DNA of 60,000 nt from Owenia fusiformis (lineage: Eukaryota; Annelida; Polychaeta; Sabellida; Oweniidae). Under the pieces are notes generated by a model that made no database searches, had not been told where the DNA came from, and saw only the letters and a program-made list of their open reading frames with translations. The stretch lies in assembly GCA_903813345.2 (NCBI GenBank), contig CAIIXF020000012.1, positions 7,279,615 through 7,339,614 of the forward strand, given 5' to 3'. A program made the position numbers and the translations under genes. Below are positions 9,119-21,659 of this stretch, in pieces. The stretch's first letter is position 1; every line of letters starts with the position of its first letter.

Positions 9119-9985
9119 TATATCACCCTTGGTATACGCAGCTAACGAAAATTGACCGGTACGGGTCAAAAGCTGGACCGGTACGGGTTAACGGTTTTAT
9201 TTGAATTTAAAACAGCCATAACTTGCTCAATATTGACTTCCTCGTGTCTAATTTGAAATACATGATGCCTCCCGATGCTTTTAAGTACCCCAATTTTTTA
9301 CAGATTTTTAAACGGACCAAAACTCTCTAAATGCGAATTTATGCTCTTTTCTCTGTCTCATTTTCACGATAACTTTTATTTAGTACTTCTAACATATAAG
9401 ATCTATTTTTCCCCATCAAGGTATGATGTAAATGACATGCTATTTACATCTTGTGAGTTTCAATGACGCGCGTTTGATTTTATAAAAATGCCAGATGTAA
9501 CACACATGTATAAAGATTCCTAAATTATATTCATGCTATTGCCCCGAACCGGTCCGTCTTCTCGCTGCAAGCAGGATGAAATTCTTTGTCACAAAGTTTG
9601 GCATTTTTTATAAAATCAAACACGCGTCATTGAAACTCACAAGATGTAAATAGCATGTCATTTACATCATACCTCGATGGGGAAAAATAGATCTTATATG
9701 TTAGAAGTACTAAATAAAAGATATCGTGAAAATGAGACAGTCGTTCTCGAGAGAAAAGAGCATAAATGCGCATTTAGAGAGTTTTGGTCCGTTTAAAAAT
9801 CTGTAAAAAATTGGGGTACTTAAAAGCATCGGGAGGCATCATATATTTCAAATTAGACACGAGGAAGTCAATATTGAGCAAGTTATGGCTGTTTTAAATT
9901 CAAATAAAACCGTTAACCCGTACCGGTCCAGCTTTTGACCCGTACCGGTCAATTTTCGTTAGCTGCGTATACCAAGGGTGATATA
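9119..9985. mobile_element. Large foldback element, arms of about 375 bp
   Basis: The left arm (9119 to about 9493) and right arm (about 9600 to 9985) are reverse complements at very high identity, starting TATATCACCCTTGGTATACG. The unpaired centre is about 100 bp. Near each outer end GACCGGTACGGGT is repeated twice. No transposase is visible. It begins right after the last recognisable LINE codons. Confidence 0.85.
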
Positions 9986-10639
9986 TTAACAATATAAATA
10001 TATACATGTAGGCTACTAGTAGTGGTTGGTATATATCTAATTATCAGTCAATCGCATTATATTATCATTATATGCATTGTATGTTATTGTAATTGTATGT
10101 ATAGTTTTAGTTTTATTTTATCATGTTTATTTGCTGTACACTTACCCGAAAGGGATTTTTAGTACAATAAAGCATTGAATAATATAACAAAATATGATCT
10201 TCCAGAAGGTCGAATCGCAATGAGGACAAATAGTCATTTCGTAAGCTATAGACCTACGTCGATCTGTAGATTGTACATTGAAGTTGGACCGACCGTGATT
10301 TTTATTCCAACATTTCGTGTTACTCAAACAAAGAAGTCGAAGCCAAATATATTTGAAATGTTTTTCAGAATTCGTATTCATTTGTTAATATACCGATTGA
10401 CCGATAGACCTTTTTAATTGGTTGTGTTTGGATTTACAGTACTCTATGAGTCTCAGGATATATTAAAATTGGTTTGAAGAAGTGCGGATGTTTACATTAA
10501 AGATCTTGTTTTTATTCCATAAAACAAAAATATTTAAGTACGATATTAGCCCAGATATGTGTGTACATCAGTGGAAAAGATATTCCAACTAGATAACGGC
10601 AACTCCGCGGAGTAGCAAATCCCAACGAACAAAATATCA

Positions 10640-11160
10640 ATTACCGAATTCCAATCAATTATACTCATTACTTTGGTTAAAATTGAAAAATTTAGATTTT
10701 AGAATTGCGAATTCCTGCAAAGCAGCCATTTTGAATTTACTGAGGTACAAATCTGAAAAATAATACCATAATTGTGATCTACTTCAAAATCCCTTCAATT
10801 TGAGTATTATATAGCCATACTTTGAAGGGATCGAAAAATTATTGCGAAATCGTACATTAGACGGCCATTTTGAATTTTACGAGGCTCGAATCAGAAAAAA
10901 GATATAATATTTGCAATGTACTCTTAATTGCCTTTCATTTGAGTATAATAAAGCTATTCTTCAGAAAGATCTAAAAATTAGCGAAAATTTCTGTTTTCCT
11001 GACCCCCCATACACGGCCCCTGGGGGTCAGGATGAAAACCACAGAATATATGTGAAAAAGATAGATGTTGCGAATATACTACCAAAATTTCAAACAATAA
11101 TACTAATTACTTTGGTTTAGAATGAAAATTTATGATTTTTGCGAAAATTCCCGTCATTTT
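10640..11160. repeat. Degenerate tandem repeat of about 140-bp units
   Basis: Diverged units share GCCATTTTGAATTTAC, then GAGGY-CGAATC-GAAAAA, and CATTTGAGTATWATAWAGC. The clearest pair begins near 10724 and 10863, and a partial unit lies near 11118. No coding potential was seen. Confidence 0.5.
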
Positions 11161-13020
11161 TAAAGGGTTCCGATTAGCATCCCGTATAAATATAAAAACA
11201 ATATGGCGGCTCCAGGCGAATCAACGGGATCAGTCCATTTTTAAGAAATAAGGGGAGTTCTGTAAAATCCAGTTTATTGAAATTGTCTTGGATAAAGTAA
11301 TCCGTTTATAATGATTTTGAAAACGTTATCCAAAGAGTGATTGCGTTCAAATAATACATGTACAACAGCCAACATAAATTCTTGTATTAGAAACCGGTTT
11401 GTCTTGCTTTGTTTCATTTGTAGGATATTTCATATGCCAAGCTGTGTGCTATTACGTTATGGGGAAATTTAGATGCCAATTTTTCCTTATTATACACAAA
11501 TAGAAGATCCTAAATCTTCACCAATAAATGTGGAATTGATTTGTCAAAATAAAAACCACCCTTTTATAAATGTGTGACGATCTATAATATACTTATGCTA
11601 TATAACAGTTAGAGGTGTTGACACAACGACCTCGAACCTGTGAACCCTTGAGTATTATTCCGGGATCGGGCCTTTTATACTAAACGGTGAGCAACACCAG
11701 AAACGAGCGTTCGATTTGCTAAACGATATGCGTCACCCTTTAAAGCGGCGGCCATCTTGAAAACATTTTGCGTAAAACTATTCATCAATATACATCTTTC
11801 CAGCAAATATGAAGAAAATCCGTCAACTAATAATTGAGTTATCTTCCGGACGGACGGACTGACTGACGGACGGAGGGCTTCACTATATCCCTACCGAACT
11901 TCGTTCGTTGGGATAATTAAAGTCTAGGTCACATTTGCTCTGATTCACCGGCCGGCGCCCGGCCGATTGCAGTAGTTCGTTCAAAAGTCGTCAATAGGAC
12001 CTACCATTTTGATCTTAATAATTCAAAATTTAAACTAGCCTTCCCGGTGTGAAGCAAATGCCCAGCACTTGGCAGATAATATTATCTAAAGAAAGTTACA
12101 TTTTCATTGTTGTTATTCTTGAAATACTTGAAATGATATGGGCAACCCCCCCCCCCCTGGCCAAAAACTCTTTCAAAATCATGCAGTTTTTCATCATTCT
12201 GAAGGGATATGCGTTTTATCATCTTTCCCAAAAGCTACAATTCATGCATATGGTACAACTACTACTTACTGACTTTGGTTTATCATTGTTTTTTGTTGCA
12301 AATATGGGGATGTTTCCACGACTTGAATCTAGGGATTTATATAGACGGCACTTCCCCTTTTCATACATGTAATTACACTGTAAGAAAATACATTGCTGAA
12401 CAGAATTTTCAAGAAAATGTGTCCACTAAGTAAACATGAAAATAGGTTTGAAAATATATAATATGTTCAATAATTTATTGTTTACTAGACTATAATACAA
12501 ATAATACCTGCCTAAGCTACATATATTAAATAATATATAGTAAATAAAGTGATTCATTTATTATACACCATGGCTGATATTCATGGAATAATTCTTATAT
12601 TTTGTCTTGTTCCCTGAAGTGATCGTACATGAAAGAATGGATATCATTTATGGAGGCATAAGATGCCATTCATTTTCAGTTGATATCTCTTAATTTTAAT
12701 AATTTTTTTAAATGAAAATTCTTCAATATGAAAGACAGAGGTCTCTTTTGTTTTTTAGTTGGTACTTTAACACGCAAATATAAATATTGAGTTAAGCAGA
12801 TATAGTATGTACTATTGTATTGTTTATATCCTGATATATGGGATGACAAAACATCATATATGCCATGCATATTAGCAATGGTGACTTGATGTATCCATTG
12901 CATTTAATACAAAATCAGTCTAATAAATTATACTGAAACGCTAAATCATTACAACACTATTAACTTTTCTCAGATTTAAATTTTTAGACCTAAATGTTGG
13001 CAATCAAAGAGAGGATTTTA

Positions 13021-13128
13021 TTGAATTCAGGGCCAAAAGTTGTGGAATTCAGGGCTGAAAGTTGTGGAATTCAGGGCTGAAAGTTGAAGAATTCAGGGCT
13101 GAAAGTTGTGGAATTCAGGGCTGAATCT
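13021..13128. repeat. Minisatellite, 22-bp unit
   Basis: About four to five copies of GTTGTGGAATTCAGGGCTGA with AA follow one another with few changes. Outside them the sequence is ordinary AT-rich intergenic DNA. Confidence 0.85.
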
Positions 13129-13564
13129 CCAGGGTCAAAATCTGGCTGATAGAAAAATTCTGGGAGGGCATGTACACTCTAAATGTAAAAATGAAATATT
13201 GAAAATAATAACACCACCATAACTAGCTCAAATTCAAACCTGATAAAAGTTGGCGATGTCGTAAACTAGGTTTGTAAAACAATTTTTACTTCTTATATCA
13301 CTGTCATACTATACACTGTTATATTTCATTCTTTGCTATACTATTTCTGTATTCTACGTGTACTTTAAGGATATAACAGTAATGTAACACTACAATTTGG
13401 ACACTGAATAAATGGATTTGCTGAAATGAGGATGTCCCATGTTAAAAATAAGAGAATTTTCAAAAGGCCATACATCAGTGGATGAGAAAATACGAAATGT
13501 AAAAATTTTAGGGGATATGTATCTAGAACATATTGAAAACTACAATGTAGGCCTATGGGTTTTT

Positions 13565-13637
13565 AAACTACCATGGTTTGGCAATGGTGACAGAAAATTG
13601 ACTACCATGGTTTGGCAATGGTGACAGAAAATTGACT
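13565..13637. repeat. Tandem duplication of 34 bp
   Basis: Two adjacent, nearly identical copies contain ACCATGGTTTGGCAATGGTG followed by ACAGAAAATTGACT. The identity suggests a recent duplication. Confidence 0.8.
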
Positions 13638-13726
13638 ACTCATTTATTTATTGTCCAGACTGTCATATGCTACACATATTATCATTTATATACTATTGTA
13701 CAGTGAAACCAACGTACAGTGTCAAA

Positions 13727-13945
13727 GGCGTAGCCAGGGGGAGGGGGTTGGGCAGCCCCCCACAACCATTAGATAGAAGAAGAAAGGAACTTTAAAATGC
13801 TAGCTCAATTTTGAAGAAAGATGCATCTTTTTTTGTAAAATTCAAAACTAACATTGCTTTGGCTCACTTGCCACGATTGCACCCCCCTGACTGATAATCG
13901 AAATTTTTTGGCGATCACACCCCCTCACTGAAAACTGCCTACGCC
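13727..13945. repeat. Dispersed 'GGCGTAGCCAGG' repeat
   Basis: It starts AGGCGTAGCCAGGGGGAGGG and ends with GCCTACGCCT, its rough inverted counterpart. Related GTAGCCAGG ends occur at 42489-42551 and at 59955 running off the right edge. Non-coding. Confidence 0.5.
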
Positions 13946-14744
13946 TCTGAGCGCCTCTAGGCCAATATAAAGATGACAGTGATGTGCATGTTGTTCATTA
14001 TTCATGTTCTATTTATATCTCTAAAGAAGATATGTTATTATTTTGATTGTATTGCCATCTTTTTATAGACATTATGATGCTATGCTCACATTTGAAGGTT
14101 TCACTTTACAATAATAATAAATAAATACAGTCAAATGTTTTATTATTTCATTTACATAATTCTAATCTTCTTTCAGAAGTGCCACAATTCATTTCATTGA
14201 CAAGGCACATATTTATTTATACAGTACAGTCATATTTGACAATTACTAAAACAAGACTAATTAAATATACACGTTTGCCACCTGTATCAATTCATTGGTA
14301 CAAATTCGTACAAAATGGTACCAATTCGGCACCAGATAGCACTAATTCTATCATTGCTGACAGTGCCGAATCAGTGCCCATGTAGTTTAGCATAACTTAT
14401 AAACTTTTCAATCCTACATGTCTAACATCCTTAATTTTATTAATAATCAATATTTAATCAAATTATAAATTTCATACTGACTAGATTTCATTTTTAACTA
14501 ATTAGCTATTTATTTATATTTATTAACCATGCATATATCAGACTGTTAAAACTTCATGCAAAAATGTTCCCAATTTTTTAAAAACATTTTTAGTGAAATC
14601 TATTACAGAATGTGCATTGGAACAGCGAAAGATGAGCTACTGTAATATGATTGGTCAAAAGTTATTGTTGCTATGGTAACTCATGTCTTAAATGGGGCAA
14701 TATGACAGCATTTTTGCATTAACTATATAACAGCCTAATATACA

Positions 14745-14892
14745 TACAGTAGTACCTGTCAAATGGAACTCCTTTCTGCAAAAACACATGCTCTATTGAC
14801 TTACAGGTAAACCCCCTCTGTAAGAAAAAACTGTATACAAATAACAATTTTTGCTAGTACAGAGGGTATTCCATGTCACAGGCTTTACTGTA
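14745..14892. repeat. TIR element of the 'TACAGTAAAACCTGT' family
   Basis: The left end TACAGTAGTACCTGTCAAAT and the right end (complement TACAGTAAAGCCTGTGACAT) form imperfect inverted repeats of about 28 bp. Relatives lie at 38150-38347, 55270-55420 and 59778-59938, with partial copies near 35310, 37100, 46735, 47565 and 48058. Confidence 0.65.
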
Positions 14893-15448
14893 TAATGATT
14901 TTTGATGCTAGGAATGCTTACATTACTTATACTGTATCTTCATCTACATCTCTCTAATATTCTCTGAGTTTAAAGTGTCAACCCCATCATGCTTAATTTC
15001 AGCCATTTCTCTCTCAAATAAACAAGAAATGTATTTTTTTGACATTTCTATACAATATATTGCAGACTACAGGGTGACCCAGAAACCAGAATCGTCCCAA
15101 ATTTTGGCATCTTTCGTTTTTTGGGTCACATAATCCTCCAAACACAAAAATGAAGAAATTCGAACAGGCTGAGATGTGGATAATGTCTGGATCTCTGTGT
15201 CCAGAGGACGGGGTCACCCGGTACATGTTTATTTTAAGAATTCCATGCTGATTCAACTCTTTTTCTCTATTTTAAGTTTTAAAGCATGATTTGTGTGACA
15301 CTTTCCACCTGGGATAGCATCTAAATACATGTACAAGTATCTATGTATATAAATTCATAGAAATGCTACATTATATTTATATAAATACATTATTTTACAC
15401 TGAAGAGGCTGATCAATAAACCCTGATGGGGGAGGTAAAGGGAATAAG

Positions 15449-15585
15449 GCATGCAAAATGTCACCACCTGTCATTTGTTACAAATACCATCATTTGTTAG
15501 ATGCCGTATTACAGATGCCGAATGCATTCACAAAAAAGTTGGAGACTATAACAATATGTCCCCTCTTCTGGTAGTGACTTATAAA
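15449..15585. repeat. Dispersed repeat of the 'CATGCAAAATGTCACCACCT' family
   Basis: It begins CATGCAAAATGTCACCACCT, continues with GTCATTTGTTACA and GTTGGAGACTATAACAATAT, and ends GGTAGTGAC. Its ends form a short inverted repeat (ATGTCACYACC). Fuller copies are at 49667-49855, 51763-51870 and 53671-53776. 5' fragments lie at 40198-40235 and 46632-46672. Confidence 0.65.
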
Positions 15586-16199
15586 TCAATAAGAAAAAAT
15601 ATTAGGTGTTGTGTGGGAATTGTGACGTGAAGGGACTATATCCTGGTGTGGATGATTAAAATGTGAATTTTGATATCTTAGAATTCCAGCTGTAGCTTTA
15701 ATATGTTAATGTTGGTTAGAAACTAACTTATATTTAAATTGATGAAGAATATTTTGAATTTGGTTATTAAGGGAAATATATAAGGTATGGTTTGAGGGTA
15801 AGGTCCCATCAAGGTTTAATGGTCCACCCCAATGACAACTGTACAATCTGGAGAGTCAATCATTCTCCAAATACAGGCAACATGGGTCATTTCTCCTTAT
15901 TTCATATGGGAAATTAGGACTAAGCTCTGAGATTGGAGGATGAAAAGTACTTTTATTATCTCCAAATTCATGCAGATTTAACAGGCCTATAATCAAATAT
16001 AAAATTAACAAGAATTTAAGTGCTTGCAAAATATTGGAAAATTAAAATAAATCAAGTTGATTGCTATACTTTTCATGTTCCCTTAATTCATAATATTTTA
16101 ACCTAGCATCAAATCCATGTGTTCCAGCACTTATTTAAAACCAAAGTACATGTACATGTCCTGTTTTTATTTGCTCAGACATCTAAAGTCTTGCATTAA

Positions 16200-16515
16200 A
16201 GGGGCAACAAGGACTGTAGAGAGAAAATTCGTCTTCTTTGACGTACCTATTTTCTTAAAATGCATGGATAAACTATCAATTTCTGCATTAAGAAGTGTAA
16301 ATTCAGTTCAAATCTTTTATAAAGGGAGTCCCACATATAGATTTTTAACATCCATCACGTTTCAAAAGGAAAATCAAACGAAATAATGTTCATCCAGGGG
16401 GTTTCTTTGTAGATAAGAAAAATATATGATAGTCTTGATGAAATATCCAAACTTAAATATATTCTGACACTGGTCGATGATCTTTGAATGGCCCCCTGCA
16501 CTAATTGTTGCACCT
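16200..16515. mobile_element. TTAA-flanked MITE, 316 bp
   Basis: TTAA at 16196-16199 and 16516-16519 flanks termini AGGGGCAACAA and TTGTTGCACCT, inverted repeats with one mismatch. A TTAA target is used by piggyBac and Kolobok transposons, and family choice between them is not possible here. The interior is non-coding. Confidence 0.6.
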
Positions 16516-17435
16516 TTAAGCCCGCAACCCACACAACAAGGTTGATAAATGCTTTTACTATTGGTGGTCGATTGATTTTGGGAAGCTATTGCCACAGTAC
16601 AGTTGTCATAGATCAAACGGACTGAGGCATTAATCTTGAAGAAAACAATTTGGGTAATCAATCGTCTCATGAACCCTATATTGACTGTTCATTGGTAAAC
16701 TGGTAAACACTTCAGTATTGATGATGTTGTGATGACACAGACAAATCTTCTTGGGCAAAATAAGGGAAAGGACAAGAACTTCAAAATGGATTATTTGTCA
16801 ATTCTTGTTCAAATAAGCAGAATAATAATATAGAAATTAGTACTAAAGGTCAAACACAAAATATGCAACCCACATTTTCAAAGTTCTGAGCAGTGATATC
16901 AAATGTGAAAGTCCCTCCTAGAATTTTTGAAAAGTGAACTCCCCTACTCGGCAAAAGCTGGCAACAGGCCTGAAATGATTCAGTATATCATGCACCATTG
17001 TCAACATTTTATATCTAATTTCTAGGCCTTGGTGTTACTTAACCTGACTACATGTCAATATGCGATATATACATTTTGTAAACATTAAGATTTGGTGTAA
17101 ACTGGTAAAGAAGCCAAGTTAAATAAGTAGCACCATATTCAGACTTCATCTACTTCACCATGGAATCATACTGTTCAACCAGTGTATATTTTAGTCCAGA
17201 AATTCCTCCATGGATCAAAATGTAGTGTAACAGAAAAGTTTACGATCATTGGAATGTACTGTACATTGCATTTTACAAACTTTTAATAATCGACAAAATT
17301 ACGAATAAAGAGACTGAGGCATAAACGAATCAGAAATTCACTTCTGATTGCATGATTCTGCTCAAATATCATTTTTTGCTACAATACGGACATCACTACA
17401 TTTTCAGTTACATCATAAAAGGCAACAATTTATTT

Positions 17436-17633
17436 TTATTTTTTCAGCTTCTTGAAGAAACTCTTCCCTTTCATTGAAAAGAATCCTTTTTTCTTGTCCT
17501 TTTTGTCATTTGAATCGGCATTAATAGAATGTGCTGGACTTGTTGATGTTTTATCTTTTTTCGTAGATTTCTTGGATTTTTTCGGAGAAGGAGCCGGAGT
17601 CAAATCCATCGGCATCATTGGCTCGATGATTCT
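17436..17633 (-). CDS. RIMBP: RIM-binding protein, probable last coding exon
   Basis: Minus-strand exon reading RIIEPMMPMDLTPAPSPKK, a Ser/Thr/Lys-rich stretch, and a basic C-terminus KKGFFSMKGKSFFKKLKK with a stop at 17438-17436. The acceptor is ATCTTTCAG before 17633 (phase 0). It fits in phase to the donor ACG|GTAAAT at 29208. Alternatively, the shifted acceptor CAGAG at 17632 would fit the phase-2 donor at 29167. An AATAAA lies directly past the stop (near 17429). Known RIMBPs also end in a short basic tail after SH3-III. Assignment rests on strand, phase and composition, since no domain is present. The intron to the previous exon is 11.6 kb, so a missed exon is possible. Confidence 0.65.
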   Translation of the reverse strand, partial: RIIEPMMPMDLTPAPSPKKSKKSTKKDKTSTSPAHSINADSNDKKDKKKGFFSMKGKSFFKKLKK

Positions 17634-18601
17634 CTGAAAGATAAAATGGAACATTAAATTTTGGGATAAATTTTTACGACAAACATTCAGTGAACAGCTA
17701 CAGAATCAGAAATTAAAAATCAAGATCTTAATGTATTTTATATTCAAACTGTGTTTTAATTCTAATTATCGTCATTTAAATCAATAATAATTATTTTTAC
17801 TCATAATGTAACACATCTAATGAATATTCTAATACATTTAAATTGTGCCGTGTATGTAAAAGTGATCTAAAAAGATAAAATACACATATCTATAAAAGTA
17901 AAGCTACAACAGTCTTAAAAGGTGTGTTTTATAGCTACATATTGTAATTAATTAAAGGAAAAATTCTACATATGAATGTGGTAGATCTAAGTTTGAATGA
18001 TAAAGTCTAATTATGAAGAAAATTCGGGTTACGCGCTGGTAATACAAAATACATGTACATGAAAGAGGTGAGAACAATACTCAAAGATAAAAATTTAACT
18101 TACATACTATTGTATTGTAAGTTGGATTTGTAAATCAAACTCCGATAAGAATTGTTATAATATATAAATATAATAAATCCATGAGAACTTATAAAGTCCT
18201 ATATAAGATTCGCTCAAGTGAAGGGGTTAAAATATCATTTGTTCAAAAAGCATTTCTGGTGCCACCTATTGCTAGAATATATCGTAGCATTCACATTTTT
18301 GGCAATGTGCTATGAAAACATCGAGCTATTTATTTTCACTATTTGGATGAATACTTCTCTTTCATTCAATTTTTGGTAGGCTACAATTCTGAAAATGGAC
18401 CCCTCATTACAAATGGGGATAAAGACCTCTTTTCTAGCAATAGTTGCCCAGTAAATAATGTGAACAGTCTTTCAACACAGGTGCAGAATCTCCCCACTTG
18501 TTACTTAAAACAGGGTGGGCCAAAAATGTTTAAATTGGACAGTTGTAAATAATGTGAACAGTTAAAACGCAGGAGCAGAATTTTCCCACTTGATACTTAA
18601 A

Positions 18602-18744
18602 ACAGGGTGGGCCAAAAATATTGGAATATTCAAATTTGATAAAATCTTTAAATTGGAGTTTTTTTTACATAAATTTGGAGCTAATATAGTAATAATTTTA
18701 AGAAATGTAAAATAAGTTCCAATATTTTTTGCCTACCCTGTATT
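18602..18744. repeat. Small TIR element, ACAGGGTGGGCC ends
   Basis: The left end ACAGGGTGGGCCAAAAATAT followed by TGGAA is matched by the right end TTCCAATATTTTTTGCCTAC then CCTGT. The inverted repeats span about 25 bp. A second left-end fragment lies just upstream at 18511-18530. Non-coding. Confidence 0.6.
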
Positions 18745-19728
18745 GTAGCTTTTTACCTAGCTCTGTGGGTTAATTCTGACCTAAAAGACAGTACAGTTGT
18801 ATTTTTTTTCTTTTGGAAATACGGATGTATATATTAACATTAATAGTGATAAGAAATAAATATTGTAGGTTACTATAACAACAGGATTTTTCTTAAAATA
18901 TTCCCTGAACATTTTTGTTCCAAACAGACTGTTTTAGACAAAACCTCTTTGTCTGAAAATTGATTGTACAATGTTCATCAGATATTGATGCAATGATCAA
19001 TTTTTCACACAAGCCAATCAATATGACTTGTTTGTTAAGGGGTTGTTTGGCACCTAAACAAACAACTAGCCTATACATTGATGCATGTTTGAGTTCACAA
19101 TCGATGATTTAAATACTTTCAGGTCATGTGTCTAACAAATGTCTCAAACTACAGTAAACCAAGAATTTATATGTGATTAAATTTCACATTTTTCCTAATT
19201 TTTAAGGTATTTTATTTGCGCAAAAATTCTATTTTCAGTGCTTCTTATTTTTGGAAAATATCAATTTAGGCCAATCTCATTTGGAAAAAATAATTTACCG
19301 ACAAAAATTTCATACCAAAATGTTTTTTTACAGAATAAGTTCCTCGTTTTGATAAAAGTGCCAGATTTTTCATTAAGGTAGGAAGGTTGTCAATATGTCC
19401 ACGACAACAAAAAGCTCTATTTTCAAAAACCGTAGCCATTGTTCTTAAAAATATCACGAATTACAAATAGTGAAATTCAATTGTCAATTGTCCTTTGAAT
19501 TGAATTGTCATTTCACAGCAACATGAGTGAATCTTAAAGAAAATTTTGAAATAAAGAATCATAATTGACAATATTTCCAAGATATGGCCGCAAGCTTATT
19601 CTTTGTATATCCAAGGCCAACCTTAATTTGTCTTATATTTGTAAAAACATGACCATTTATCGTATTTTAATCACAGCACATCACATGTAATCAAAATCAA
19701 AGGAGTTCCAAGCAAGAAACCAACAGTA

Positions 19729-19803
19729 CAAGGTGATCCAAAAATAAAACCCCACAAATCTTTGAATCAAAGGTTAGATTTCTGCTTTTTTGGGTCACCC
19801 TGT
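19729..19803. repeat. Minimal TIR element of about 75 bp
   Basis: ACAAGGTGATCCAAAAATAA at the left and TTTTTTGGGTCACCCTGTA at the right are imperfect inverted repeats with little between them. A related end (ACAGGGTGACCCAGAAA) lies at 15070. Confidence 0.5.
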
Positions 19804-19805
19804 AT

Positions 19806-19995
19806 GGTAGTGATGGGGGGGGGGGTATATCAGTGTCACCAGTCTGGATTTGAAGGACATCTGAAGAATCCCCCTCCAATTAGTTACTGTTGGTTCAGCA
19901 AGTATCAGTATATAGGGGGGGGGGATATATCAGCTTCAGCAATCTGGATTTAAAGGACATCTGAATACCACCGCCCCCGAATTAATCAATCTTGG
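19806..19995. repeat. Tandem duplication of about 105 bp with G-runs
   Basis: Two copies each start with a run of eight to ten G, then ATATATCAG (or GTATATCAG), CTGGATTTRAAGGACATCTG and end with TTGGTTCAGCA. No coding potential was seen. Confidence 0.7.
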
Positions 19996-20106
19996 TTCAG
20001 CATGGAACTCCTTTAGATCAGACTACACACACTATAACAATCTAATTAGCAAGTGTTCATTTACTTCCTAAACATTGAGATATTCAACACAAAGCAGAAT
20101 TAGCAG

Positions 20107-20622
20107 CAGCATTTTTGATGATTTGTAAGCTTAGCATTTTTGATGATTTGTAAGCTTAGCATTTTTGATGATTCGTAATCTTAGCATTTTTGATGATTTG
20201 TAAGCTGAGCATTTTTGATGATTTGTAAGCTGAGCATTTTTGATGATTTGTAATCTTAGCATTTTTGATGATTTGTAAGCTTAGCATTTTAATGATTTGT
20301 AAGCTTAGCATTTCTGATGATTTGTGAGCTGAGCATTTTTGATGATTTGTAAGCTTAGCATTTTGATGATTTGTAAGTTTAGCATTTTTGATGATTTGTA
20401 AGCTTAGCATTTTTGATGATTTGTAAGCTTAGCATTTTGATGATTTGTAAGCTTAGCATTTTGATGATTTGTAAGTTTAGCATTTTGATGATTTGTAAGC
20501 TTAGCATTTTGACGATTTGTAAGCTTAGCATTTTGATGATTTGTAAGCTTAGCATTTTTGAAGATTTGTAAGTTAACATTTTTGATGATTTGTAAGCTTT
20601 GCATTTTTGATGAATTAAAAGA
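20107..20622. repeat. Minisatellite, 24/25-bp unit, about 21 copies
   Basis: The unit is TTAGCATTTTTGATGATTTG followed by TAAGC. Copies differ mainly by one T in the T-run and by scattered substitutions (GCTGAGC, ATCTTAGC). It decays into ragged copies to about 20900. The minus-strand ORFs through it are a result of the repeat and are not genes. Confidence 0.9.
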
Positions 20623-21477
20623 ATTGAAGATGATTGAAAAGCTTAGATGTATGATGATTATAAGCTTGGTATTTTTTTATTTATAAGTCTAGCATTCTGA
20701 TCTTGATGACAAATGATAAGTCTGAACATTTGATGATTCAATAATACAAAAAATGTAATGCTTTTCAAAGTACATTGTAATATATTTGATGATTCACAAG
20801 CCTAAAATGTGATGATTTACAAAGCTTAGGTTAGATTAGTTTCATAAGATAATTTGATGATACATAAAGCCCATAAATGTGATAATTTAAAAGCATTTAA
20901 TTTGACGTTCAAGCCACATAATTTGAAAAAGGTGCTATTTGGAACACACAGTGTAGGTATTTACGACTCCTTCAAAATATATGTCTTTTTTTATGATTGA
21001 GCCTGACAAAGTGCCACTTTTAAGGATTACCAGTTGAGTCATTTGGTTGATCAATTAAAATACAACAACTATAATAATCATGTTCTAATTAGCATAATTA
21101 TGTAATAATTAGCATAATTATGTCCTAAATTTGCATAATCATAATTCTATGGATAATTTCAAGTAATAAAATGTTAGTGAAACAACAACTAAGATGAACA
21201 TAACTTATTAAATATGTTGAGTCAGACTTTGCAAGAAGTGGTAAAATATAATTAATTGTGAGTGCGTGGAAATTAATTCAAAAAGAAAAACTAAATTTAA
21301 TTCTACTACAAAACACGTTGCAACTTAAGTCAAGGAAAGGCTTCAAGGAAGAGGATTTTTTATTGTCCACATGCACATTGAAAATTTACACATACCTTGA
21401 CCAAATATGGGCAATGTGTCCATATTTGGGCATATTATCCCAAGGAAGCAATGAATGACAGGAAATCAGATGTCAAA

Positions 21478-21536
21478 TATTGTGATGTCACTTAAACATT
21501 GTGATGTCACTCGAATATTGTGATGTCACTCAAAAC
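21478..21536. repeat. Three 20-bp repeats, each with TGTGATGTCACT
   Basis: ATATTGTGATGTCACTTAAA and two close copies lie head to tail. Each contains TGATGTCA, one base away from the CRE core TGACGTCA. Regulatory function is only a possibility. Confidence 0.6.
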
Positions 21537-21659
21537 ATGCATCTTGTTAAACACAGATCCAACATTATTTTATAGAAGTCCTCCTATGTGTGGAAATACT
21601 CTTAAAAGATCCCTTTCATGAGGAGGATTTTCATCTTAACGTTGGTTTATGACAGGGCC

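Larger units (their letters stand above)
4530..17435. other. Intergenic region between the channel gene and the 3' end of RIMBP
   Basis: No third gene was recognised. The open frames here are short, lack family signatures, and mostly fall in repeats. Listed separately are the MITEs, SINE-like piece, LINE remnant, foldback element and minisatellites. 5830-7200, 12000-13020, 15600-16190 and 16520-17430 are AT-rich sequence in which I see nothing interpretable beyond short homopolymers and simple repeats. 11840-11930 holds a GACGGACGGACT-type simple repeat inside a dispersed repeat. The channel promoter must lie just right of 4529, but no clear TATA or initiator could be called. Confidence 0.6.

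Noticed and set aside
12049-12433. Plus-strand ORFs with hydrophobic peptides
   Set aside because: AT-rich DNA readily gives Phe/Leu/Ile-rich frames. There is no start context, conserved motif or splice evidence.
20156-20604. Minus-strand ORFs through the 24/25-bp minisatellite
   Set aside because: Frames shift wherever the T-run changes length, and the encoded peptide is pure repeat. It is a minisatellite.
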